From the NCBI GenBank assembly GCA_041574955.1, contig JBFGNS010000171.1, positions 1-8,480 of the forward strand: a stretch of DNA of 8,480 nucleotides, in the 5' to 3' direction. This document shows positions 1 through 8,076 of the stretch, in pieces. A program made the position numbers and the translations under genes. Origin of the DNA: CALZJC01 sp041574955. GTDB lineage: Bacteria > Acidobacteriota > Thermoanaerobaculia > Multivoradales > JAHEKO01. The first letter of the stretch is position 1. Each line of letters starts with the position of its first letter. The notes beneath the pieces are model-generated. The model did no database searches and was not told the DNA's origin. It worked only from the letters and a program-made list of their open reading frames with translations.

Positions 1-2129
<2,129 letters not shown>

Positions 2130-2134
2130 GGTTC

Positions 2135-2164
2135 GGCCGCTCTCCGGCCCGCGGCGCGCGGGCC
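2135..2164 (-). promoter_or_regulatory. acnA leader hairpin abutting the Shine-Dalgarno
   Basis: GGCCCGCG (2146-2153) and CGCGGGCC (2157-2164) form a perfect 8-bp stem with a 3-nt loop. In the minus-strand transcript it ends directly against the acnA SD GGAGAG (2140-2145). The same GGCC at 2146-2149 can instead pair with GGCC at 2135-2138, which puts the SD inside a 7-nt loop, so two exclusive folds share one strand. It has no U-tract, so it is not a standard terminator for the gene before it. A translational role is inference; chance structure in GC-rich DNA is the main alternative. Confidence 0.35.
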
Positions 2165-2228
2165 CGTCGGTGGGTGTAGGAGATGAAGATATCGCACGCT
2201 GCTTGCGGCGCCCGCGCCCGGCGAGCGC

Positions 2229-3221
2229 TCAGGCCGGCGGCGCCGGCGGCGGGGGCTCTCCGGCCGCCCACAGCCGCCGCAGGTTGGCGGCGTCGGCGTT
2301 GCCGCCCGACAGGATCACCGCCACCCTCTGGCCGCGCCGCGCCGGCGCGTCGCGCGCCAGCGCCGCCAGCGCCGCCGCCCCCGCCGGCTCGGCCAGGTTG
2401 TGGGTGGCGGTCAGGAGCAGCCGCTGGGCGGCGAGGATCTCGTCGTCCTCGACGGTCACGACGTCGGCGGCGTGGCGGTTGATCAGCTCCACCGCCTCGG
2501 GCACCGGCACCCGCGTGGCGACGCCGTCGGCCAGGGTGTCGGCGGTGCCGGTCGACACCGGGCGGCCGGCGCGGAACGACAGCGCGTAGCTCGGTGCGCC
2601 GGCCGCCTGCACGCCGATGACCTCGGCGGTCACCCCGAGCGCCTGGCGCGCCGCGATCACGCCGCTGATCCCCGAGCCGAGCCCTATCGGGACGTACACC
2701 GCATCGAGCTCCGGCACCGCCTCGAACAGCTCGAGACCGTAGGAGGCCACGCCCATCACCAGCAGCGGGTGGTACGAGGGCACCATGCGCAGGCCGTCGC
2801 GCTCGGCCAGCCGGCGGGCGTGGTCGAGGGCGTGCTCGAAGTCGCCGCCGTGCACCACCAGCTCGGCGCCCTGCGCCCGCATGGCGGCGTTCTTCTCCGG
2901 GTTGTTGCCGTGCGGCACCACGATCACCGCCCGCAGCCCGCGGCCGGCGGCGGCCACCGCCACCGACTGGCCGTGGTTGCCGCGGGTGGCGGCGATCACC
3001 CCGGGGCAGCCCGGCTCGTCACGCTCGAGCGCCGCCATGAACACCGCGCCGCCGCGCAGCTTGAAGGCACCGGTGGGGGTGTGGTTCTCGTGCTTCACCC
3101 ACACCTCGAGGCCGAGCTCGCCGGCGAGCAGCGGCCAGGCGTACTGCGGCGTCGGCGGCATCTGCCGGTAGACGACGGCCGCCGCCTCGCGCAGCCGCGC
3201 CAGCTCGAAGCCCGCGGCCAT
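2229..3221 (-). CDS. Threonine dehydratase-family PLP ammonia-lyase
   Basis: This 330-residue fold-type II PLP enzyme probably deaminates threonine, serine or a related hydroxyamino acid to a 2-oxo acid and ammonia in the cytoplasm. Visible motifs are HENHTPTGAFKLRGG with the predicted Schiff-base lysine K54, TRGNHG at 79-84 (substrate and carboxylate loop), a glycine-rich phosphate loop GLGSGISG at 180-187, and SGGN at 305-308 near the cofactor ring. There is no C-terminal ACT regulatory domain, so it is of the short, catabolic-like type rather than the allosteric biosynthetic IlvA. The HENHTPTGAFK form also occurs in enzymes annotated EutB (hydroxyectoine use), so the substrate is open. A GAGAGG SD (3224-3229) sits only 2 nt from the ATG; no better start is visible, because the conserved TPQY region begins by residue 24. 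The gene lies 25 bp after the membrane-protein gene. Confidence 0.9.
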   Translation of the reverse strand: MAAGFELARLREAAAVVYRQMPPTPQYAWPLLAGELGLEVWVKHENHTPTGAFKLRGGAVFMAALERDEPGCPGVIAATRGNHGQSVAVAAAGRGLRAVIVVPHGNNPEKNAAMRAQGAELVVHGGDFEHALDHARRLAERDGLRMVPSYHPLLVMGVASYGLELFEAVPELDAVYVPIGLGSGISGVIAARQALGVTAEVIGVQAAGAPSYALSFRAGRPVSTGTADTLADGVATRVPVPEAVELINRHAADVVTVEDDEILAAQRLLLTATHNLAEPAGAAALAALARDAPARRGQRVAVILSGGNADAANLRRLWAAGEPPPPAPPA

Positions 3222-3246
3222 CACCTCTCGCCGGCCGTGGCGCCGG

Positions 3247-4236
3247 CTACCCGGTGTCCGGCCCGAGAGCCGGCGGCGGCCCGGGCGGCGGCGCGGCCGG
3301 CGGCGGCGCACCCCCGGCCATCGCCGGCGCAAGCTCGGGGAAGATGCGGAACTCGTCCGAGAACTGCGCCAGGAACTCGACGCTCAGCGCCCGCAGCGCG
3401 ACGTAGACCGGCAGCAGCGCCACCGTACCGAGGTAGGGGATGATCAGCACGATGCCGGCGATGCAGCAGGTGACCACCACCAGCACCAGCACGCCGAAGA
3501 CGACGGCCATCGCCAGAATCACCACCCACAGCCCGAACAGCAGGAAGCTGCCGAGATGCCGCTTGAGCGTCGGACCGAACCGCCGCCAGGCAGCCGTCGC
3601 CTTGATCCGCTCGCGGTACATGATCGGCACCACGAAGGCGCGCAGGAAGAAGTCGATGTAGGCCAGCCCGAACGCCACCAGCAACAGCGGCGCGAGCAGC
3701 AGCAGCATCGTCATCACTGGTGGCTGGTCGCTGCCGTAGCGCCAGATGAACAGGCCCGCCGGGGTCAGCGCCAGCGCCACCACCGCCAGCGCCACCAAGA
3801 TGAAGCCGAGGCGCCACAAGAACAGCGAGTTGCCCTCGACCTTGAACTCCTTCCACGGCTCCTGGATCAGCGCCCGGTCGTGGACCACGTTGTCGAGAAA
3901 CATGAACTGCCCCCGCGAGCCGATCCACAGCAGCAGCGGCAGCAGCACCAGGAAGAACAGCACGGCGCAGCCGATCACCAGCCCGACCAGCGCGACGCCG
4001 AACATCTCGGGATCGCCGATAGCTGCCACCGGCCCGGGCACCACCGCGCCCTCGGCGCTGCGCTCGCCGATCGGCGGCACCGGAACGTTCAGGCCGCCGC
4101 TGCCACCCTCGGTCAGCCGCGCCAGCCAGCAGGCGAAGCCGAGCACGAACCACTTGCCCAGGTCGAACGGGCGGAAGCAGATGTTGGTAGCGCGCTCGAC
4201 GGCGCGCGACAGCGGCTCCGTGTAGCTGATGCTCAT
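3247..4236 (-). CDS. Multi-pass membrane protein, DUF7544-like
   Basis: A 329-residue integral membrane protein with about six hydrophobic segments, near residues 27-41, 79-105, 138-165, 174-204, 230-256 and 258-282. The N-terminus has an amphipathic stretch followed by FRPFDLGKWFVLGF, a pattern I associate with uncharacterised membrane proteins of the DUF7544 kind; this is from memory and tentative. A Gly/Pro loop (about 44-76) separates the first two segments. The tail from about 304 is rich in Pro, Ala and Gly. No catalytic motif or transporter signature is recognisable, so no function is proposed. The ATG at 4236 directly precedes the amphipathic N-terminus; no good SD is visible. The strong hydrophobic periodicity makes this frame convincing against the overlapping open frame at 3221-4282. 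It may be co-transcribed with the ammonia-lyase gene 25 bp downstream. Confidence 0.8.
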   Translation of the reverse strand: MSISYTEPLSRAVERATNICFRPFDLGKWFVLGFACWLARLTEGGSGGLNVPVPPIGERSAEGAVVPGPVAAIGDPEMFGVALVGLVIGCAVLFFLVLLPLLLWIGSRGQFMFLDNVVHDRALIQEPWKEFKVEGNSLFLWRLGFILVALAVVALALTPAGLFIWRYGSDQPPVMTMLLLLAPLLLVAFGLAYIDFFLRAFVVPIMYRERIKATAAWRRFGPTLKRHLGSFLLFGLWVVILAMAVVFGVLVLVVVTCCIAGIVLIIPYLGTVALLPVYVALRALSVEFLAQFSDEFRIFPELAPAMAGGAPPPAAPPPGPPPALGPDTG

Positions 4237-4253
4237 CGGCTCGGGACCGGTCG

Positions 4254-4282
4254 AGCATACAGCAAGCCCGGCGCGCTGCCAC
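4254..4282 (-). promoter_or_regulatory. Candidate sigma70-type promoter for the membrane-protein gene
   Basis: On the minus strand GTGGCA (4277-4282) and TATGCT (4254-4259) match 4 of 6 positions each of the -35 and -10 consensus, with the ideal 17-bp spacing. Transcription would begin about 10 nt before the ATG at 4236, leaving almost no leader, which fits the missing SD. The match is weak, and the start could instead be read from upstream. Confidence 0.3.
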
Positions 4283-4324
4283 CGAGACGCTCGGGCCGCC
4301 CGGCGCGGCCGCTATCAGCTAGCC

Positions 4325-4398
4325 TGACCTTCTCACCGAGCCGCTCGCGCAGACTCAGGTGCATCCGGACGCGCAGCAGCGGCTCGCTGAGAAGGTCA
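4325..4398. repeat. Long imperfect inverted repeat (20 of 21 arm positions match)
   Basis: The arm 4325-4345 (beginning TGACCTTCTC) is the reverse complement of 4378-4398 (ending GAGAAGGTCA) except at one position. Inside the arms, GCGC at 4347-4350 can pair with GCGC at 4371-4374, leaving a 20-nt loop. A stem this long is unlikely by chance. There is no T-rich run on either side, so it is not a textbook intrinsic terminator. It lies in the gap between two minus-strand genes, about 90 bp upstream of the membrane-protein start and just left of the structured RNA candidate. It could be a transcript 3' hairpin, a REP/MITE-like palindrome or a mobile-element end. Confidence 0.8.
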
Positions 4399-4443
4399 AG
4401 GTAGAGGCCGGCCCCGCGATCGGCGCGAGCCGCTCGGGGGGCC

Positions 4444-4631
4444 GGCGAAAGGAAGGGGAAGCAGGGAGGTCCCGAGTAGGAGGTACTGCCTGACGAGATC
4501 TACCCTGGGCTTGCCAGGGAACTGGGGTGAGAAGTTCCGAGCTGGAAGAAGGAGCAAAGCCCTTCCGCCAGCGGGTGGGACGTCTTACGTCCGGTGATGG
4601 ACCTCCCCATTGACCTTCCGACCTTGCCGCC
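4444..4631 (+). ncRNA. Structured noncoding RNA candidate, possibly HEARO / IscB omega-RNA-like
   Basis: The ends pair over a long distance. GGGAGGTCC (4464-4472) is fully complementary to GGACCTCCC (4599-4607), and farther out AAGG blocks at 4449-4456 face CCTT blocks at 4614-4617 and 4622-4625, with GGCG (4444-4447) facing CGCC (4628-4631). Inside lie four hairpins: CCCTGG/CCAGGG (4503-4519, 5-nt loop); AACT/AGTT (4520-4536); GCTGG plus GAAGG facing CCTTC plus CCAGC (4541-4572); and GGACGT/ACGTCC (4578-4592, 3-nt loop). No coding frame here looks like a protein. The plus strand is chosen because the single-stranded GACGAG (4492-4497), GGGTGAGAAGTT and GGAGCAAAGC segments recall the HEARO family (RNAs of IS200/IS605-like IscB elements), many copies of which lack the ORF. 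That is recollection, not a search. The minus strand, as a long leader of the membrane-protein gene or a free RNA, remains possible. Confidence 0.5.
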
Positions 4632-4695
4632 AGCCTAGCACAAGTGGCGATCCCCCTACGGGGTCTCTGGGGCTCGCGGCTGCCGGGTGCCCCGC

Positions 4696-5307
4696 TCAGC
4701 GCAGCAGGAAGTAGAGCAGCACCAGGACCAGCACGATCAAGGCGCCGATCCACACCGGCCGGGGGACGAGGTCGCCGGCCACGTCCTTGGCGACGCGGGC
4801 GGCGAACTCGGCCTGCGAGGGCGCCGCGGGTGCCGGCACCTCCTGCTCGCCGCCGTCGCCGGCGGACTGGCGGGCGGCGATCTGCGCTCCCAGCCCCTCG
4901 AGGCTCTGCTTGATGATCGATCGCGCGGAGCTGTCGAGCAGCCGCTGACCGACGCTGGCGATCCGGCCGCCGACCTGGGCGTCGCCGTCGTAGCCGAGCA
5001 GCGCGCTGTCGCCGTCCGGCTCGACGGTGACCCGGGCGGTAGCCTTGACGAAGCCGGGCGCCCCCTGCCCGTCGAGCTGCATGGTGTAGCCGTTGGGCGG
5101 ATCGATTTCGGAGAGCTGGACCTTGCCCTGGAACCGGCCCTGGACCGGGCCGACCTTGATGTCCAGCACGCCCTCGTACTGGTTCTCGCCGGTCAGCTCG
5201 AGCTTCTGGCAGCCCGGCATCGTGGCGGCCAGCACCTCGGGATCGAGCAGGGCCTCCCACACCTCGGCCGGCGGGGCGTCGAACCTGTGCTCTCCGGAGA
5301 CTTTCAT
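4696..5307 (-). CDS. CoxG-like SRPBCC protein with C-terminal membrane anchor
   Basis: A 203-residue protein of the CoxG / CO dehydrogenase subunit G family (SRPBCC, START-like fold). The N-terminus has the family pattern SGEHRFDAPPAEVWEALLDP followed by MPGCQ, and the domain continues to about residue 145 (VGQRLLDSSARSIIKQSLE). A Gln/Glu/Ala/Pro-rich linker leads to one transmembrane helix at about 184-202 (IGALIVLVLVLLYFLL), so the SRPBCC domain should sit on the cytoplasmic membrane face. Classical CoxG anchors molybdenum CO dehydrogenase to the membrane and has been linked to quinone handling. No coxS, coxL, coxM or maturation gene is in this window, so the partner could be another molybdenum hydroxylase or something unrelated. 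The ATG at 5307 has a GAGAGG SD (5315-5320) with 7-nt spacing. The gene follows the small membrane protein by 70 bp. Confidence 0.9.
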   Translation of the reverse strand: MKVSGEHRFDAPPAEVWEALLDPEVLAATMPGCQKLELTGENQYEGVLDIKVGPVQGRFQGKVQLSEIDPPNGYTMQLDGQGAPGFVKATARVTVEPDGDSALLGYDGDAQVGGRIASVGQRLLDSSARSIIKQSLEGLGAQIAARQSAGDGGEQEVPAPAAPSQAEFAARVAKDVAGDLVPRPVWIGALIVLVLVLLYFLLR

Positions 5308-5377
5308 GCGGCCACCTCTCGTGGAAGACCGTCGACGGTATCACGCCGCGCGGCGCCGAGCCGGGCGGCCGGGGACC

Positions 5378-5587
5378 TCACCGCGGCACGATCGGCGGCG
5401 GCGCCTCACCGGTGCGCGGCACCGGGGTCGGGTCGCCGCCGGTCGTCGCCGGCGGCTTGGCTGCTTTAGCGGACTGGCGCGCCGCCGGACCGGCTGCCGG
5501 GCGGCGGTCGCCGCGCCGGCGGAAGAGCTGGATCAGCACCCACAGGACGCCGACCGCCACCCAGATGAAATCGCTCCACTGCTCCAT
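5378..5587 (-). CDS. Small single-helix membrane protein (69 aa), unknown function
   Basis: I do not recognise a family. The 69-residue frame begins MEQWSDFIWVAVGVLWVLIQL, a short polar start and one hydrophobic helix (about 7-22), then a positive stop-transfer cluster RRRGDRR and a long Pro/Ala/Lys-rich tail. By the positive-inside rule the tail should be cytoplasmic. The start lies 14 bp after the stop of the DUF885 gene, which supports translation in the same transcript; a weak GTGAG lies just before the ATG. The order charged start, helix, basic cluster, disordered tail is typical of small bacterial membrane proteins and argues against a chance frame. It could be a scaffold or a subunit for a neighbour, but nothing shows this. 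Confidence 0.62.
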   Translation of the reverse strand: MEQWSDFIWVAVGVLWVLIQLFRRRGDRRPAAGPAARQSAKAAKPPATTGGDPTPVPRTGEAPPPIVPR

Positions 5588-5601
5588 CGCTCACGACTAT
5601 T

Positions 5602-6723
5602 CTAGTCGAGCGCGAGCTCCGTCCGATCCCACTCCGCCCGCCACCCCCCCAACTCGCCCAGCTCCACCCCGAACCGCTCGCGCGCCACCGCCGGCAGAGT
5701 CGCCGGCGGGCCGAGCAGACGGTCGTGGAAGTCCAGCCAGTCGAGACCCTCGCCGTCGCCTCGTACCCGCTGCCGCAGCTCGAGGATCTGCAGCAAGCCG
5801 ACGAAGTAGCTCGCCTTGACACCCGGCTTGGCCAGGTGCATGCGTACCTCCGCCGCCGCCGCCGCGGGCGTCGCCACCAGCTCCCGCCGGTAGCTCTGCT
5901 CGGCCGCCTCCGCCGTCAGCCCGCCGCCGTGCAGCCGGGCGTCGATCTCCGCCCTGAGCGTCCTGAGCAGCACCAGCCGCCACGCCCCGAGCCGCCGTTC
6001 CGGTCGCTCGTAGTAGCCGTGCTCGAGCATCAGCAGCTCGGCGTACAGCCCCCAGCCCTCGACGTACGGCTTGTAGCGCGCCAGCTCGGCCAGCCGTGGT
6101 GGCTCGCCGTCGGCCCGTCGGTACCGCCAGAAGGCGACGTGGTGGCCGGGATAGCCCTCGTGCACCGCCAGCGGCGGGATGCACACCCGGCAGTGGCTGG
6201 CAAGCGAGCCGGGCTCGATGCTCAGCGCCAGCCGGCCGTCGTGGTAGAGGCCGAGCGGGAAGTAGCCCCGCAGGGCTTCGTTCTCGAGCACCACGACCTC
6301 GGGCTGCGCCGCAGGCACGCTCACCAACCGCCGTTCGACGACGAACTCGGCGGCCCGCTCAAGCTCGCGGCGGTAGGCCGCGAGCAGCTCGTCGCGGCCT
6401 TCGGGCGCGTCCCGCCCGAGCTCGGCGAACAGCTCGCGCCAGCCGGCGCCGGGGCGGATCTCCGCCGCCAGCCGGTCCATCCGCGCCGCGATCGTCCGCC
6501 GCGCCCGCTCGGCCTCCGCCAGCAGCCCGGGCACCGAGACCGGACCACCGGCCCGCTTGGCCAGCAGCCGCCCGTAGGCCGCGGTGGTGAGCGGCGCCGC
6601 CGGCGGCGCGGCGCTCTGCGACCGCTCCCGCTGCGGCGGCTCGGCCGGGCCGGCGCAGGCGGCGGCGCAGCCCAGCAGCAGGCCGGCCAGCGGTCCGGCG
6701 AGGCGTGGGCCGGCGCGCAGCAT
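5602..6723 (-). CDS. DUF885-family lipoprotein, short form (putative zinc metallopeptidase)
   Basis: A 373-residue protein carrying the DUF885 hallmark HEGYPGHH at 188-195, a zinc-type HExxxxHH arrangement, followed by YVEGWGLYAE with E222 as a likely third ligand. DUF885 proteins are thought to be metal-dependent hydrolases or peptidases; their substrate is generally unknown. The N-terminus looks like a lipoprotein signal: Arg residues, a Leu/Ala/Gly core, then LLGC with C19 as the probable lipidated cysteine (C23 is an alternative), so it should act outside the cytoplasm attached to a membrane. Family members are usually about 550-600 residues. Here the region before the metal site is about 180-200 residues shorter, while the C-terminal helical half appears complete. 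Because the signal peptide is present, this looks like a real compact form and not a broken gene. There is no clear SD before the ATG at 6723. It lies 51 bp after the radical SAM gene. Confidence 0.88.
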   Translation of the reverse strand: MLRAGPRLAGPLAGLLLGCAAACAGPAEPPQRERSQSAAPPAAPLTTAAYGRLLAKRAGGPVSVPGLLAEAERARRTIAARMDRLAAEIRPGAGWRELFAELGRDAPEGRDELLAAYRRELERAAEFVVERRLVSVPAAQPEVVVLENEALRGYFPLGLYHDGRLALSIEPGSLASHCRVCIPPLAVHEGYPGHHVAFWRYRRADGEPPRLAELARYKPYVEGWGLYAELLMLEHGYYERPERRLGAWRLVLLRTLRAEIDARLHGGGLTAEAAEQSYRRELVATPAAAAAEVRMHLAKPGVKASYFVGLLQILELRQRVRGDGEGLDWLDFHDRLLGPPATLPAVARERFGVELGELGGWRAEWDRTELALD

Positions 6724-6774
6724 CGCGGCGATTCTAGCCGCCGCCGGCCGCCGCGCGCGTCCGGCGCGGTACCG

Positions 6775-7824
6775 TCAGCGGCCGTCGAACAGGTCGCGCT
6801 GCGCGCCCGGCGGCGGCCGGAACGAGGCCGACGACAGCTCCGGCCCGCTGGTGGCCAGCCGGTGGCGGCGGCAGGCGGCGTGGAACAGCTCGCGGATCTG
6901 GGCGGCGAACACCCCTTCGCCGCGGCCGCGGCTGCCGAAACGGGAGTCGTTGAGCCGGCCGCCGCGCACCGCGCGGATGCGCGACAGCACCTTCTGCCGC
7001 CGCTCCGGGTAGTGCTCGGCCAGCCAGGCCGGGAAGATCTCGCTCACCGCGCCCGGCAGCCGCAGCATGACGTAGCGCGCCCAGCCGGCGCCGGCGGCCG
7101 CGGCCGCGGCGAGGATGGCGGGCAGCTCGTGATCGGTCAGCGCCGGCACCACCGGTGCCACCAGCACGCCGGCCGGCACGCCGGCCGCCGCCAACCGGGA
7201 GAGGGCCTCGAGCCGCGCCGGCGGCGCCGAGCAGCGCGGCTCCATCCTCCGCGCCAGCTCGACGTCGAGCGTCGTGACACTCAGCCAGACCGCTGCCGCG
7301 CGGTGTGCGGCCAGCTCGGCCAGCAGGTCGACGTCGCGCGTCACCAGCGCGTTCTTGGTCACCACAACCACCGGGTTGCGGCAGCGCGCCAGCACCTCGA
7401 GACAGCGCCGGGTGATGCCGAGCCGGCGCTCGACCGGCTGGTACGGGTCGGTGACACCGCTCATGCCGATCAGCCGCGCCCGCCAGGCGGGCGCCGCCAG
7501 CTCCCGTTCGAGCAGCTCGGCCGCGTCCTGCTTGACCAGGATCCTGGTCTCGAAGTCGAGCCCGGCCGAGAAGCCGAGATACTCGTGGGTCGGCCGCGCG
7601 TAGCAGTACGAGCAGCCGTGCTCACAGCCGCGGTAGGGGTTGATCGAGACGTCGAACGGCACGTCCGGGCTGTCGTTGGTGGCCAGGATCGTCCGGCTGG
7701 CGTCGCGCAGGAACTCGGTCGCCACCTTCGCCGGGCCGGGCTCCAGCGCCTCGAGCTCGATCCGCTCGAACCGGTTCGGCGGGCTGACCGGCGCCCCCCG
7801 CCCGCGCGGCGTGCTGCCCTTCAT
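6775..7824 (-). CDS. PA0069/Rv2578c-family radical SAM protein (SplB-like)
   Basis: A 349-residue radical SAM protein. The cluster motif is CEHGCSYCYA with C67, C71 and C74 (CxxxCxxC), preceded by the family-specific sequence DVSINPYRG. The N-terminal PRGRGAPVSPPNRFE is the typical opening of PA0069/Rv2578c proteins (COG1533, related to spore photoproduct lyase). GMSGVTDPYQPVERRLGITR and VVVTKNAL, both present, are also typical. The three cysteines should hold a [4Fe-4S] cluster that cleaves S-adenosylmethionine to start a radical reaction; the substrate is not established for this family. It is probably cytoplasmic. I choose the ATG at 7824 over 7833 because GGATAGG at 7834-7840 lies 9 nt before it but touches the other, and because MKG directly precedes the conserved RGAP segment. 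It is the first gene of the leftward series and faces the SDR gene across 261 bp. Confidence 0.92.
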   Translation of the reverse strand: MKGSTPRGRGAPVSPPNRFERIELEALEPGPAKVATEFLRDASRTILATNDSPDVPFDVSINPYRGCEHGCSYCYARPTHEYLGFSAGLDFETRILVKQDAAELLERELAAPAWRARLIGMSGVTDPYQPVERRLGITRRCLEVLARCRNPVVVVTKNALVTRDVDLLAELAAHRAAAVWLSVTTLDVELARRMEPRCSAPPARLEALSRLAAAGVPAGVLVAPVVPALTDHELPAILAAAAAAGAGWARYVMLRLPGAVSEIFPAWLAEHYPERRQKVLSRIRAVRGGRLNDSRFGSRGRGEGVFAAQIRELFHAACRRHRLATSGPELSSASFRPPPGAQRDLFDGR

Positions 7825-7833
7825 CCCGCTCAT

Positions 7834-7840
7834 CCTATCC
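7834..7840 (-). promoter_or_regulatory. Ribosome binding site deciding the radical SAM start
   Basis: GGATAGG on the minus strand lies 9 nt before the ATG at 7824 and 0 nt before the ATG at 7833. Only the former spacing suits initiation. Confidence 0.55.
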
Positions 7841-8047
7841 GCCGGCCTCACGCCGCGAGCGGTCGCCGCACCGCAACACCGACGACGCACGGTTGCCGTG
7901 CACGACCGCTCGATTCGAGGCGTGTCACCGGACAGGACGCACCACTACAGGAGCCAACCGCTGCCGGAGCCTGGCTTCTCCGATCGAACCGTGAGAACGT
8001 TTTGACTGTTTCCAATGAAGCCAATCGACAGGGGACATCTGAAGACC

Positions 8048-8076
8048 TTGACTTTTCTGCGCTTTGGATGCACAAT
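8048..8076 (+). promoter_or_regulatory. Sigma70-type promoter for the SDR gene
   Basis: TTGACT (8048-8053, 5 of 6 consensus) is followed after exactly 17 bp by CACAAT (8071-8076, 4 of 6). It stands in an AT-rich patch upstream of a rightward gene. Transcription would begin at about 8081-8086, at or just before the ATG at 8086, implying a very short leader or a leaderless mRNA; this agrees with the absence of an SD. Confidence 0.5.

Larger units (their letters stand above)
4237..4695. other. 459-bp intergenic region without a protein gene
   Basis: It separates two minus-strand genes, the CoxG-like gene (ending at 4696) and the membrane-protein gene (starting at 4236). It holds the candidate promoter, the 21-bp inverted repeat and the structured RNA candidate listed separately. 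Frames that stay open across it show no protein-like composition. On the minus strand TGCTAGGCT (4632-4640) resembles an extended -10 element pointing left through the RNA block, but no -35 match lies at the right distance. The plus strand of 4447-4469 is unusually purine-rich compared with the neighbouring genes. Confidence 0.8.

Noticed and set aside
2165..2228. Promoter for acnA around GATATC
   Set aside because: TATCTT gives a partial -10, but no -35 match lies 16-18 bp upstream.
3221..4282. A 353-codon minus-strand frame overlapping the membrane protein
   Set aside because: The alternative frame 3247-4236 has clear hydrophobic segments, whereas this one has Arg/Ala/Gly-rich sequence without structure.
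4541..4600. Group II intron domain V or other intron remnant
   Set aside because: The GGACGT/ACGTCC hairpin superficially recalls intron ends, but there is no 34-nt domain V with its catalytic triad and no reverse transcriptase fragment nearby.
4444..4631. RNase P RNA, tmRNA, SRP RNA or 6S RNA as identity of the structured block
   Set aside because: I found no GAGGAAAGTCC-type core for RNase P, no tRNA-like ends or tag frame for tmRNA and no SRP domain IV loop. A multi-hairpin junction does not fit the rod-like 6S fold. These were checked by eye only.
4651..4673. Terminator hairpin CCCC/GGGG after the CoxG-like gene
   Set aside because: The stem is only 4 bp and there is no T-run on either strand, which is not enough in GC-rich DNA.
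4355..5344. A 329-codon minus-strand frame running through the CoxG-like gene and the RNA region
   Set aside because: Its coding-like appearance comes only from overlap with the CoxG-like gene in another frame. In 4355-4695 it reads through the RNA hairpins and resembles no protein.
4687..5469. A 260-codon plus-strand frame opposite the CoxG-like gene
   Set aside because: Antisense shadow of a recognised gene with no motif of its own.
5597..6184. A 195-codon minus-strand frame inside the DUF885 gene
   Set aside because: Out-of-frame reading of a gene whose HEGYPGHH frame is unambiguous.
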